Assembly: GCA_028290305.1 (NCBI GenBank)
Contig: JAQGKC010000412.1
Location: 1-47,484, forward strand
Direction: 5' to 3'
Source of the DNA: Bradyrhizobium sp.
GTDB lineage: Bacteria > Pseudomonadota > Alphaproteobacteria > Rhizobiales > Xanthobacteraceae
Length of the DNA: 47,484 nt
The notes beneath the pieces are model-generated. The model did no database searches. It saw nothing but the letters and a program-made list of their open reading frames with translations, and was not told where the DNA came from. The position numbers and the translations under genes were made by a program. This document shows, one piece after another, positions 1 to 7,764 of the stretch. How positions within the stretch are numbered: position 1 is the stretch's first letter; every line of letters begins with the position of its first letter.

Positions 1-1185
1 GGCCACAATCATTTCTTCAAAAGCAACTATCTGTTCAAGCAGTGGACGGACGCCGAAGGGATTCTTGACTACCTCGACTTCGCCAAGGGCTACGTGGCTC
101 AATGCGAGGAGCGCCACGGTCGGCAGGCGGTCGAGCAGACGCTGGACGCCGCCCATGCGCTGATGTCGCATGGCATCGATCGCTATCCCGGCAAGAAGAA
201 GCTCGACCTCCGGGCTGAAGAGAAGCGCGCAGGCGAGCGCCGCCAGCACGAGGAGAGCGCGTTCAACGATCTCTGGCGCACCGTTCCGACCGGGCCGGCC
301 AAGAGCAAAGAGACGCTCAACATCGATCTGCGCCGCAAGTTGCTCGGGCTGCCGCAGGAAAATCTGCTGTATTTCCTGGAAAAGGCCGCGCCGCGGTTGC
401 AGCCATGGCAGCGTGAGCTGCTCCGGATCGTGCGTCACGTCGCCCAGTATTTTTATCCGCAGGGCCAGACCAAAGTCATGAACGAAGGCACCGCGACCTA
501 CGTGCACTACCGCATCATGACCCGGTTGCACGAACAGGGCCGGATCTCCGACGGCAATTTCCTCGAATTCCTGCGCTCTCATACCAACGTGGTGTTTCAG
601 CCCGAGTTCGACGAAGCGGGATTTTCGGGCTTCAATCCCTATGCGCTCGGCTTTGCAATGATGCAGGACATCGAACGCATCGTTTCCGACCCCACCGACG
701 AGGATCGCGAATGGTTTCCCGACATTGCCGGCACCGGCGATGTGATGGCAACGCTGCGCGACGTCTGGGCCAACTACCGCGACGAGAGTTTCATCAGCCA
801 GTTCCTCAGCCCACGGCTGATGCGGCAGTTTCGAATGTTCCACCTGCATGACGATCCGGAGGAAAGGGCTGGCATCAAGGTCGATGCCATCCATGACAGC
901 CGGGGCTATCGTCGTATTCGCCGTGAATTGGCACGGCAGCATGACGTGGGATACATCGATCCCAACATCGAAGTAGTCGATGTCGATCTAGCCGGCGATC
1001 GCCGCCTGATGTTGCGCCATGCCGTGGTGAAAGGCGCCCAGCTCAACGAGACGGACGCAAAGCGCGTGCTTCAGCACCTCGCCGATCTCTGGAGCTATGA
1101 CGTATCGCTCGTCGAAGTCGACGCGGTTGAAAAGACCCTCAAGGAATACGTCATGCATCCGCGTGGGCTCATCGCAGCCGCGTAA
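1..1185 (+). CDS. spoVR: SpoVR family protein, 5' end outside window
   Basis: The reading frame is open from base 1 and gives 394 residues that begin with GHNHFFKSNYLF and stop at TAA 1183-1185. This stretch and the later EGTATYVHYRIM, NFLEFLRSHTNVVFQP and NPYALGFAMMQDIERI segments are typical of the SpoVR/YcgB family. SpoVR affects spore cortex formation in Bacillus; in Proteobacteria it usually follows the prkA/yeaG kinase and yeaH genes and its biochemical role is not established. An ATG at 94 is internal, because the family signature starts before it, so roughly the first quarter of the protein is missing to the left. Coding appears intact to the stop. Confidence 0.93.
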   Translation, partial: GHNHFFKSNYLFKQWTDAEGILDYLDFAKGYVAQCEERHGRQAVEQTLDAAHALMSHGIDRYPGKKKLDLRAEEKRAGERRQHEESAFNDLWRTVPTGPAKSKETLNIDLRRKLLGLPQENLLYFLEKAAPRLQPWQRELLRIVRHVAQYFYPQGQTKVMNEGTATYVHYRIMTRLHEQGRISDGNFLEFLRSHTNVVFQPEFDEAGFSGFNPYALGFAMMQDIERIVSDPTDEDREWFPDIAGTGDVMATLRDVWANYRDESFISQFLSPRLMRQFRMFHLHDDPEERAGIKVDAIHDSRGYRRIRRELARQHDVGYIDPNIEVVDVDLAGDRRLMLRHAVVKGAQLNETDAKRVLQHLADLWSYDVSLVEVDAVEKTLKEYVMHPRGLIAAA

Positions 1186-1207
1186 ATGATAGAGGACGAG
1201 TTCTGAG

Positions 1208-1345
1208 CGGCTCTATGACGCAGGCTGGCGTTGATTTTGTCCCGCCAGCCCCGCCCGGAAACAGCGCCTTCTCCATGCCGGTTGAGTGGCGTAACAACAG
1301 TGTCCGGATGGGCGTGCAGGTTTTCCGACTCATAAGCGCAGAAAA
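1208..1345 (-). pseudogene. Decayed fragment of korB 3' end
   Basis: Read on the minus strand, this gap after spoVR encodes a degraded copy of the last ~40 codons of the korB gene at 4865-5920. It shows ESENLHAHPDTVVTPLN against ESEDLHTHLDTVDTPLN, then DKINASLR in both. Similarity runs from the stop region to about 1340 and then fades. The middle is scrambled by small changes, and no start or catalytic region is present. It is most simply a leftover of a duplication or rearrangement; it cannot make a working protein. The rest of 1186-1615 shows no gene. Confidence 0.75.
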
Positions 1346-1615
1346 TCGCTGCTGCAGGTGTTTCAGCGCCGCTGGATCGCGCTGACAAAAACAGAGACTG
1401 AAGGCAAATCCAGGCCGCCGGAGCCCCTGTGGGCTTGCGGATCATCGTGCACGCTGGCGTTGCGGCCGCGGCACCAGAATGTCGCACTTGTCGCACCCGA
1501 CGCGATCTCTTCCCGGGCTTGTCCGAGGTCGGCAATATGATACCCTGCCGCTGGCGAAGTCCTAATCAGGAGCAGTAGTTCACATCACCGTTTGCAGTTT
1601 GTGGAGACCCAGGCC

Positions 1616-3175
1616 ATGGGTGAAATTCGCGACTTCAAATCGGGCAAACATGGTGAGCCGCCGGGAGGCGTAACGCCGCGTCGCCTTGCCGCGATCGTTG
1701 CTGGTGACATCGCGGGCTACAGCCGTCTGATGCAACTGGATGAAGAGGGCACGCACGGCCGCGTCAAGCGGATCGAGCGCGATCTCATTGAGCCCAGCAT
1801 TACAGAGCACCACGGAAAGCTCGTCAAAACCACCGGCGACGGTTTTATTGCGATTTTCGATAGTCCCGTCGAAGCTGTTCGCTGCAGCATCGTCATCCAG
1901 CAAAATCTGATCGGTCGCAACGCATCACTTCCGAAGCATTATTGGATTGAGTACCGGATCGGCGTCAATCTCGGCGACGTTATCATCGAAACGGATGACG
2001 TTTACGGTGACGGCGTCAACATTGCTTCGCGTCTCGAAGGTATTGCCGATCCTGGCCAAGTTTACATCTCAGGCGGCATTTACGAACAGATAAAGCACAA
2101 ACTGGTTTGCGGATATGAGTCGCTCGGCGACCGCAAAGTCAAGAACATCACTGATCCGGTGCGGGTCTACCGTGTGCTTCCCGATGCAGCCGCCTTCAAC
2201 AGGACCCGAAAACGACGCGAGAATATTCTGATTTTTTTGCTCAGCATTACTTTGCTGGTCATCGCCGGCGGCGTTCTCTGGTACATGCTCCTGCAACCGC
2301 ATGGCAAAGTGGGGGATCAGGCGTCAGCCCCAGTTTCGCCTCAGCCGGCGCCTGCCGTGAAACAGGCGGCGCCGCAGCCGTCCGCGCCTCCATCTTCCGC
2401 ACAGCAAGCAGCGCCGCAGCCTCAACCGGCTAAACCAGCAGCGCCGCTGCCGCAGTCCGCGTCTCCCGCCGCGCCGACGGTGCAGCCGGCTTCATCCGTC
2501 CGAGAGCCCGAAATGAACGCGCTTCGGGGCGGCAGCTTCGCGATGGGGGGCACTGAAGATATTTCGGAAAAGCCGATCCATCAGGTAACGGTCAAGCCTT
2601 TCTCTATCGGTAAATACCCTATCACTGTTCGGGAATGGAATGAATGCGCCGCTGCAAAAACATGCGGGTTTGTGGCAACCGGAAAAGATGATGCGCCGAT
2701 CACGAACGTAAGTTGGAGCGACGCCAAGCAATATGTCGCATGGCTCGCCGACGCCACGCGGAAACCTTACCGGCTTCCGAGCGAAGCCGAATGGGAATAT
2801 GCCGCGCGCGGAGGAACGCAGACGAAGTATTGGTGGGGCGACCAGTTGCAATCCGGCATGGCTAATTGCAAGGACTGCGGCGACGTCGCGGCCTCCGACC
2901 AACCGGTCAAGGTTGGCAATTTTAAACCCAATCCATTTGGACTCTATGACATGGGCGGTGGTGTCGATCAGTGGGTGGAGGACTGTTGGCACAAAAATTA
3001 CCAGGGCGCCCCGGCCGACGGTTCACCGTGGGCCGACGGAGACTGCGCATCTCATGTCCTCCGGTCAGGCTCCTGGAAGAATGACGCACGTTATGTGCGG
3101 CCGGCCAATCGCGACAATTACGATACCAACGTTCGATATCCGACCCATGGATTCCGGGTCGCTCTATCCCCTTAG
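1616..3175 (+). CDS. Class III adenylate/guanylate cyclase fused to SUMF1/FGE-like domain
   Basis: A 519-residue membrane protein. Residues ~20-190 form a class III cyclase domain. Metal-binding Asp are in GDIAGYSRLM (D31) and KTTGDGF (D75), and the transition-state motif GDGVNIASR supplies N135 and R139, so it looks catalytically competent. One transmembrane helix lies at ~204-226, then an Ala/Pro/Gln-rich linker to ~295. The C-terminal ~220 residues form a formylglycine-generating-enzyme-like domain (GGSFAMGG, YRLPSEAEWEYAARGG, LRSGSW, HGFRVALSP). That part has Ser where the catalytic Cys of true FGE would be, so sulfatase activation is unlikely. Orientation suggests a cytoplasmic cyclase and a periplasmic C-terminal domain. 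ATG 1616 follows GGAG at 1603-1606; a TTG at 1592 is in frame but has no better site. The next gene starts 22 bases on. Confidence 0.88.
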   Translation: MGEIRDFKSGKHGEPPGGVTPRRLAAIVAGDIAGYSRLMQLDEEGTHGRVKRIERDLIEPSITEHHGKLVKTTGDGFIAIFDSPVEAVRCSIVIQQNLIGRNASLPKHYWIEYRIGVNLGDVIIETDDVYGDGVNIASRLEGIADPGQVYISGGIYEQIKHKLVCGYESLGDRKVKNITDPVRVYRVLPDAAAFNRTRKRRENILIFLLSITLLVIAGGVLWYMLLQPHGKVGDQASAPVSPQPAPAVKQAAPQPSAPPSSAQQAAPQPQPAKPAAPLPQSASPAAPTVQPASSVREPEMNALRGGSFAMGGTEDISEKPIHQVTVKPFSIGKYPITVREWNECAAAKTCGFVATGKDDAPITNVSWSDAKQYVAWLADATRKPYRLPSEAEWEYAARGGTQTKYWWGDQLQSGMANCKDCGDVAASDQPVKVGNFKPNPFGLYDMGGGVDQWVEDCWHKNYQGAPADGSPWADGDCASHVLRSGSWKNDARYVRPANRDNYDTNVRYPTHGFRVALSP

Positions 3176-3197
3176 AGCCCTGAAGGAGTGTATTTCC

Positions 3198-3623
3198 GTG
3201 AAGATCGTCCATATTGTGATGCTATTTGCAGCGCTGGTGTTATCGTCGAGCGCTGCCGACGCGCAGGGAAAGCCCGCGCCAAAGGATGCAGTTCTATATT
3301 TCGTCTGGCCGCAGGACGGTGCGACGATTAAAGGCGGGTTCTGGTGCCGTTTCGGCCTGCGCAACATGGGCGTAACCCATGCGGGCGACAATTACCAAAA
3401 CAGTGGCCATCATCATTTGCTGATTGATGTGAACGAACCGATCGATCCCAAGGAGCCGATTGCACAAGACAAGTCCCATCTTCATTTTGGGGCTGGTCAA
3501 ACCGAGGCCCGTATCGAACTTCCACCGGGTAAACATACGCTTCAGCTGGTGTTGGGCGATGCCAGTCATTATCCGTTCAACCCTCCGGTCGTCTCGGATA
3601 AAATTACGATCAGGATCAGGTAG
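3198..3623 (+). CDS. DUF4399 secreted protein
   Basis: A 141-residue protein with a signal peptide (IVHIVMLFAALVLSSSAADA, cleavage near residue 23). The mature part matches the DUF4399 pattern: VWPQDGATIKGGFWCRFGLRNMGV, NSGHHHLLIDV and PPGKHTLQLVLGDASH. Function is unknown; the clustered His residues would suit a metal or periplasmic ligand site, which is inference. GTG 3198 is chosen because AAGGAG lies at 3183-3188 and the signal peptide starts there; the frame is open further left but overlaps the cyclase in another frame. It probably shares a transcript with the cyclase. Confidence 0.85.
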   Translation: MKIVHIVMLFAALVLSSSAADAQGKPAPKDAVLYFVWPQDGATIKGGFWCRFGLRNMGVTHAGDNYQNSGHHHLLIDVNEPIDPKEPIAQDKSHLHFGAGQTEARIELPPGKHTLQLVLGDASHYPFNPPVVSDKITIRIR

Positions 3624-3798
3624 ACCCGGCACGAAACAGACCTCCAGCGCATTTCTCTCAAAGGTCTGTTATCGCGGGTAGAGTGGACTCAAGCCTTCGT
3701 CGGGTCGGTAATTGCCCCGGCGCGCCAAGCATTCTGTCAGCAAGGCGTTTGTTACTGCATGGACTTCGAAACGATCTGGGATCATTCGGAGAACGTAA

Positions 3799-4644
3799 GT
3801 GAAAACAATCACGGCAATCGCGGCAACCAAGCTTGGCAATTTCCTGACCAAGGACTTTCGACGCATTTTTGGCTCTATGCATGATGATGTCGCGGAGCGG
3901 CTGGGCTCAGCGGCGCGGAGCACCATCGAATGTCTGGCGGGGAGCGACGCTCTCTATCACAATTACGAACATACCCTGCAGGTCACAATGGTCGGACGCG
4001 ACATCCTGCAGGGAATGATGGTGTCTCAACGAATAGAGCCCTCGGATTATAGCCATCTGATCGTCGCCTGTCTGTTGCACGACATCGGCTATGTGCGCGG
4101 CGTCCTGAGCGGTGATACCAAAACGGAGTTCATCGTTGACGAGAGCGGGAAGAAAATCACGCTTCCCCGCGGCGCTTCGGATGCGGCGCTCACGCCGTAT
4201 CATGTCGATCGGTCAAAATTATTCGCATTTGAACGACTCGCAAAAGCAACAAACATCGATGCGGCACGTGTTGCAGATGCGATTGAGATGACACGCTTTC
4301 CGGTCCCACAGGATCGCGAGGGGGCAAGCGAAGACCTCGAGCCGAAATTGGTCCAGGCGGCCGATCTCATTGGGCAGCTTGGCGATCCCCTGTATGCGCG
4401 GAAAGCAAACGCGCTTTATTGGGAATTCGAGGAGACCGGCATGAATCGACAACTGGGGTATTCGTCTCCTGCTGACATTATTGAAAGTTATCCGACCTTC
4501 TTTTGGAACAGCGTCTCGATGCACCTCGACGACGGAATAAAATATTTGAATATGACGGCCTCTGGCCGGCAATGGATAGCCAACCTCCACCATCATATCC
4601 TGTCTGCAGAGCGGGCTCAGCCGCTGATGGGGCCTCAGACCTGA
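3799..4644 (+). CDS. HD-domain metal-dependent phosphohydrolase
   Basis: A 281-residue soluble protein of the HD superfamily. Metal ligands are visible as YHNYEHTLQV (H54, H58) and CLLHDIGY (H94, D95), as in PDEase-type HD enzymes; the later Asp ligand probably lies in EDLEPKLVQAADLIGQ. The substrate is unknown; hydrolysis of a nucleotide or cyclic nucleotide is possible, and the cyclase 0.6 kb upstream makes that an attractive but unproven link. GTG 3799 follows GGAGA at 3788-3792. It converges on korB, with hairpins between them. Confidence 0.82.
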   Translation: MKTITAIAATKLGNFLTKDFRRIFGSMHDDVAERLGSAARSTIECLAGSDALYHNYEHTLQVTMVGRDILQGMMVSQRIEPSDYSHLIVACLLHDIGYVRGVLSGDTKTEFIVDESGKKITLPRGASDAALTPYHVDRSKLFAFERLAKATNIDAARVADAIEMTRFPVPQDREGASEDLEPKLVQAADLIGQLGDPLYARKANALYWEFEETGMNRQLGYSSPADIIESYPTFFWNSVSMHLDDGIKYLNMTASGRQWIANLHHHILSAERAQPLMGPQT

Positions 4645-4736
4645 ACGATGTTTTTCTTCTGACGTGAGCCCGTCATACGCCTCCAGGCAGACATCATCTG
4701 GGCGTTCGGATTTTCGGCTTGCGGAGTCACGCCTTA

Positions 4737-4772
4737 GATCATGATCCGATTAGATCGAATCGGATCATGATC
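4737..4772. terminator. Perfect 15-bp hairpin between convergent genes
   Basis: Arms GATCATGATCCGATT (4737-4751) and its exact reverse complement (4758-4772) flank a 6-base loop. It sits between the convergent HD-hydrolase and korB genes, so it may act as a two-way terminator, although it lacks a clear T-run. It could equally be part of the adjoining repeat element. Confidence 0.5.
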
Positions 4773-4786
4773 TCATCTCTTTGTTT

Positions 4787-4860
4787 GAGCATGATCTCCG
4801 GGCAAACGCTTCGCGTTTGTCCCGAGGGAAAACCGGTTCCCACTTTTCCGGATCATGCTC
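4787..4860. repeat. REP-like palindromic intergenic repeat
   Basis: Outer arms GAGCATGATC (4787-4796) and GATCATGCTC (4851-4860) enclose an inner hairpin CAAACGC-TTC-GCGTTTG (4803-4819) and the string GGAAAACCGGTTCCCACTTT. This looks like an extragenic palindrome found in many Rhizobiales genomes. Its function is unknown; here it lies next to the korB stop. Confidence 0.7.
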
Positions 4861-4864
4861 TAGA

Positions 4865-5920
4865 CTAGCGCAGGCTGGCGTTGATCTTGTCCAGCACGGC
4901 GGAGCCGGGGCACAGCGCTTTCTCGCCGAGCTGGTTCAGCGGCGTGTCCACCGTATCGAGATGGGTGTGCAGGTCTTCCGACTCAGGATCGACGTAAAGC
5001 AGCCCGGTGACGATCTGGCCCTTGGCGGCGTGCTTTTGCAGGAATGTCATCGCGCCGAGACGATCATGCGGATCGTAGTCCGCATCGATCTTGCGGAGCG
5101 CCAATTTAGTGCCGTCGTGCTGCTCCACCACCGTTACCGATCCCGGTGCGTAGTCGACCGTGATGGGTTCTCTGCCGGTGATGACGTCAAGCCGGTTCAC
5201 CGCGTCATTATGTTCGCGGACATAGTCAAAACTCTTGGTCGAACCGGCGTGATTGTTGAAGGCGACGCAGGGGCTGACCACGTCGATAAACGCCGAGCCC
5301 TTGTGCTGGATGGCGGCGGCGATCAGCGGCACCAACTGGGTCTTGTCGCCGGAAAAGCTCCGCGCCACGAAGCTCGCGCCAAGCTGCAGCGCGATCGCCA
5401 CGAGGTCGATGGCGTTGTCGTTGTTCATCACGCCCTTTTTGGACTTGGAGCCGCGGTCGGCGGTGGCGGAGAACTGGCCCTTGGTCAGGCCGTACACGCC
5501 GTTGTTTTCGACGATATAGGTCATGTTGACGCCGCGCCGGATCGAATGCGCGAACTGGCCGAAGCCGATCGAGGCGGAGTCGCCGTCGCCGGAGACGCCG
5601 AGGTAGATTAGGTCGCGGTTCGCGAGATTGGCGCCGGTCAGTACCGACGGCATACGGCCATGGACCGAATTGAAGCCGTGCGAATTGCCAAGGAAATAGT
5701 CGGGCGTCTTCGAGGAGCAGCCGATGCCGGAAATCTTGGCGACACGATGAGGCTCGATCGACAACTCGTAGCAGGCCTCGATGATCGATGCGGTGATCGA
5801 GTCGTGGCCGCAGCCAGCGCACAGCGTCGAGATCTTGCCCTCGTAATCCCGGTGGGTGAAGCCGAGTTCGTTTTTGGGAAGGCCGGGATGCTGGAACTTC
5901 GGCTTGGCAATATAGGTCAT
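4865..5920 (-). CDS. korB: 2-oxoacid:ferredoxin oxidoreductase, beta subunit
   Basis: A 351-residue subunit that holds thiamine diphosphate and a [4Fe-4S] cluster. It pairs with KorA to turn a 2-oxoacid (probably 2-oxoglutarate), CoA and oxidised ferredoxin into acyl-CoA, CO2 and reduced ferredoxin. Visible signatures are CAGCGHD (C34, C37), GIGCSS (C68), the TPP motif GDGDS (111-115) and ENNGVYGLTKGQ (138-149). The start overlaps the korA stop by four bases (ATGA), showing translational coupling. Substrate choice cannot be settled from sequence, and a pyruvate- or branched-chain-type enzyme is possible. The downstream side faces repeats. Confidence 0.92.
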   Translation of the reverse strand: MTYIAKPKFQHPGLPKNELGFTHRDYEGKISTLCAGCGHDSITASIIEACYELSIEPHRVAKISGIGCSSKTPDYFLGNSHGFNSVHGRMPSVLTGANLANRDLIYLGVSGDGDSASIGFGQFAHSIRRGVNMTYIVENNGVYGLTKGQFSATADRGSKSKKGVMNNDNAIDLVAIALQLGASFVARSFSGDKTQLVPLIAAAIQHKGSAFIDVVSPCVAFNNHAGSTKSFDYVREHNDAVNRLDVITGREPITVDYAPGSVTVVEQHDGTKLALRKIDADYDPHDRLGAMTFLQKHAAKGQIVTGLLYVDPESEDLHTHLDTVDTPLNQLGEKALCPGSAVLDKINASLR

Positions 5921-7764
5921 GTCTTAACCTTGCGGAGCGGGGTTACCTGGAGCTGATCCTGGTGATCGCCGATGGCGCTGGCGATGAAGCGCGCGGTGAT
6001 CGGCGTGCCGTCATAATGCAGGATCGGAACCAGCCGGACGGGATCGATGCCGTTCTCGTTGACGATCAGGGAACGAAGCTGCGCATCGCGGTTCTGCTCG
6101 ACCACGTAAACGAAGTCGTGGTCGGCGATGAAGCTCGCAACGCTGGAATGGAACGGGAAAGCGCGGATGCGAAGCCTGTCGAGTTGATGCCCGCGTGCTT
6201 CCAATAGCCCGATCGCCTCATCCATCGCCGGCGAGGTCGAGCCGAAATAGATCACGCCGTATTTGGTGGGCTTGGCGGCGTTGGCCTGCAGCGGCCGCGG
6301 CACCATGTCCTGGGCGCTTTCGAATTTACGCACCAGCCGCTGCATATTGTCGGCGTAAACCGAGCCTTCCTCGGAATAGCGTGCGTAACGGTCGCGTGAG
6401 GTGCCTCGGGTGAAGAATGACCCCTTGGTGGGATGCGTGCCGGGATAGGTTCGGAACGGAATGCCGTCGCCATCGACGTCGAGATAGCGCCCGAAATCGC
6501 GGCCGTCATCGAGCATTTCCGCGGTCATTACCTTGCCGCGGTCGTATTGCCTTGCGTCATCCCACTTCAGCGGACGGCAGAGCCGGTGGTTCATGCCGAT
6601 ATCGAGATCGAGCATCAGGAAGATCATGGTCTGCAGGCGTTCGGCGAGATCGAACGACTGCGCTGCGAATTCGAACGCTTCGGCAGGATCCTCCGGAAAC
6701 AGCAGCACATGCTTGGTGTCGCCATGCGAAGCATAGGCACAGGCGATGATGTCGCATTGCTGGGTGCGCGTCGGCATGCCGGTCGATGGACCTGCGCGCT
6801 GCACGTTCATGATCACGGCGGGAATTTCGGCAAAGTATGAAAGGCCGATGAACTCCTGCATCAGCGAGATGCCGGGGCCGGAAGTCGCGGTGAAGGCACG
6901 CGCGCCGTTCCAGGATGCGCCGATCACGATGCCGATCGAGGCTAATTCGTCCTCGCCTTGAACGATCGCGTATTGCGCCTTGCCGGTTTCGGGATCGTGC
7001 CGCAGTTTCTTGCAATGGCTGGTGAAGGCGTCGGCGAGCGACGACGACGGCGTGATCGGATACCATGCGCACACGGTGGCGCCGCCATACACCGCGCCAA
7101 GCGCGGCCGCGCTGTTGCCTTCGATGAAAATGCGGTCGCCGACCCTGTCGGATTTCTTGACGCGCAAGCCGATCGGGCATTTGAGATTTTGTAGCGCCCA
7201 GTCGCGGCCGAGATGCAGCGCGTGGACGTTCGACGACAACAGCTTTTCCTTGCCCTTGTACTGCTCGCCGATCAGTTGCTCGACCAGCTTCGGGTCCATG
7301 TCAAGCAGAGCGCACAGCGCGCCGAGATAGATGATGTTCTTGAAAAGCTGGCGCTGGCGCGGATCGGTATAGGTGGAATTGGTGATCGCGGTGAGCGGGA
7401 CGCCGATCACGGTAATGTCGGCGCGGAATTTCGACGCCGGCATCGGCTTGGTCGAATCGTAGAACAGATAGCCGCCGGGCTCGATCGACGCGAGGTCCTT
7501 GTCCCAGGTCTGCGGGTTCATCGCCACCATCATGTCGACGCCGCCGCGGGCGCCGAGATGGCTGTCCTCGGTGACCCGCACCTCGTACCAGGTCGGCAGG
7601 CCCTGAATGTTGGACGGGAAGATGTTGCGCGGCGACACCGGCACGCCGTGGCGCAGGATCGAGCGGGCGAACAGTTCGTTGGCGCTCGCCGAACCCGAGC
7701 CGTTGACGTTGGCGAAGCGGACGACGAAGTCGTTTACGCTGCTGATCGGGCTTTGGACTGGCAT
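5917..7764 (-). CDS. korA: 2-oxoacid:ferredoxin oxidoreductase, fused gamma-alpha subunit
   Basis: A 615-residue partner of KorB. Residues 1-~195 are the gamma domain (NGSGSASANELFARSILRHG, EDSHLGARGGVDMMVAMN), fused to the alpha pyrimidine-binding domain that starts near 214 (EGNSAAALGAVYGGA, YPITPSS at 235-241, TATSGPGISLMQEFIGL). This gamma-alpha order is usual for the two-subunit KorAB type. ATG 7764 is chosen because the gamma domain starts there; the frame is open further upstream, but that stretch is a shadow of the preceding gene. The start lies 31 bases inside the end of the flavoprotein gene, so the three genes form one operon. Confidence 0.92.
   Translation of the reverse strand: MPVQSPISSVNDFVVRFANVNGSGSASANELFARSILRHGVPVSPRNIFPSNIQGLPTWYEVRVTEDSHLGARGGVDMMVAMNPQTWDKDLASIEPGGYLFYDSTKPMPASKFRADITVIGVPLTAITNSTYTDPRQRQLFKNIIYLGALCALLDMDPKLVEQLIGEQYKGKEKLLSSNVHALHLGRDWALQNLKCPIGLRVKKSDRVGDRIFIEGNSAAALGAVYGGATVCAWYPITPSSSLADAFTSHCKKLRHDPETGKAQYAIVQGEDELASIGIVIGASWNGARAFTATSGPGISLMQEFIGLSYFAEIPAVIMNVQRAGPSTGMPTRTQQCDIIACAYASHGDTKHVLLFPEDPAEAFEFAAQSFDLAERLQTMIFLMLDLDIGMNHRLCRPLKWDDARQYDRGKVMTAEMLDDGRDFGRYLDVDGDGIPFRTYPGTHPTKGSFFTRGTSRDRYARYSEEGSVYADNMQRLVRKFESAQDMVPRPLQANAAKPTKYGVIYFGSTSPAMDEAIGLLEARGHQLDRLRIRAFPFHSSVASFIADHDFVYVVEQNRDAQLRSLIVNENGIDPVRLVPILHYDGTPITARFIASAIGDHQDQLQVTPLRKVKT

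Noticed and set aside
2733..3197. Extension of the DUF4399 protein into the cyclase gene
   Set aside because: The signal peptide and the AAGGAG site place the start at GTG 3198.
4737..4860. Riboswitch or attenuator before korB
   Set aside because: The hairpins lie at the 3' end of both convergent genes, not in a leader.
4781..5611. 276-residue open frame on the plus strand opposite korB
   Set aside because: Arg/His/Val-rich shadow of the high-GC korB gene; no family motif, while korB itself has all its motifs.
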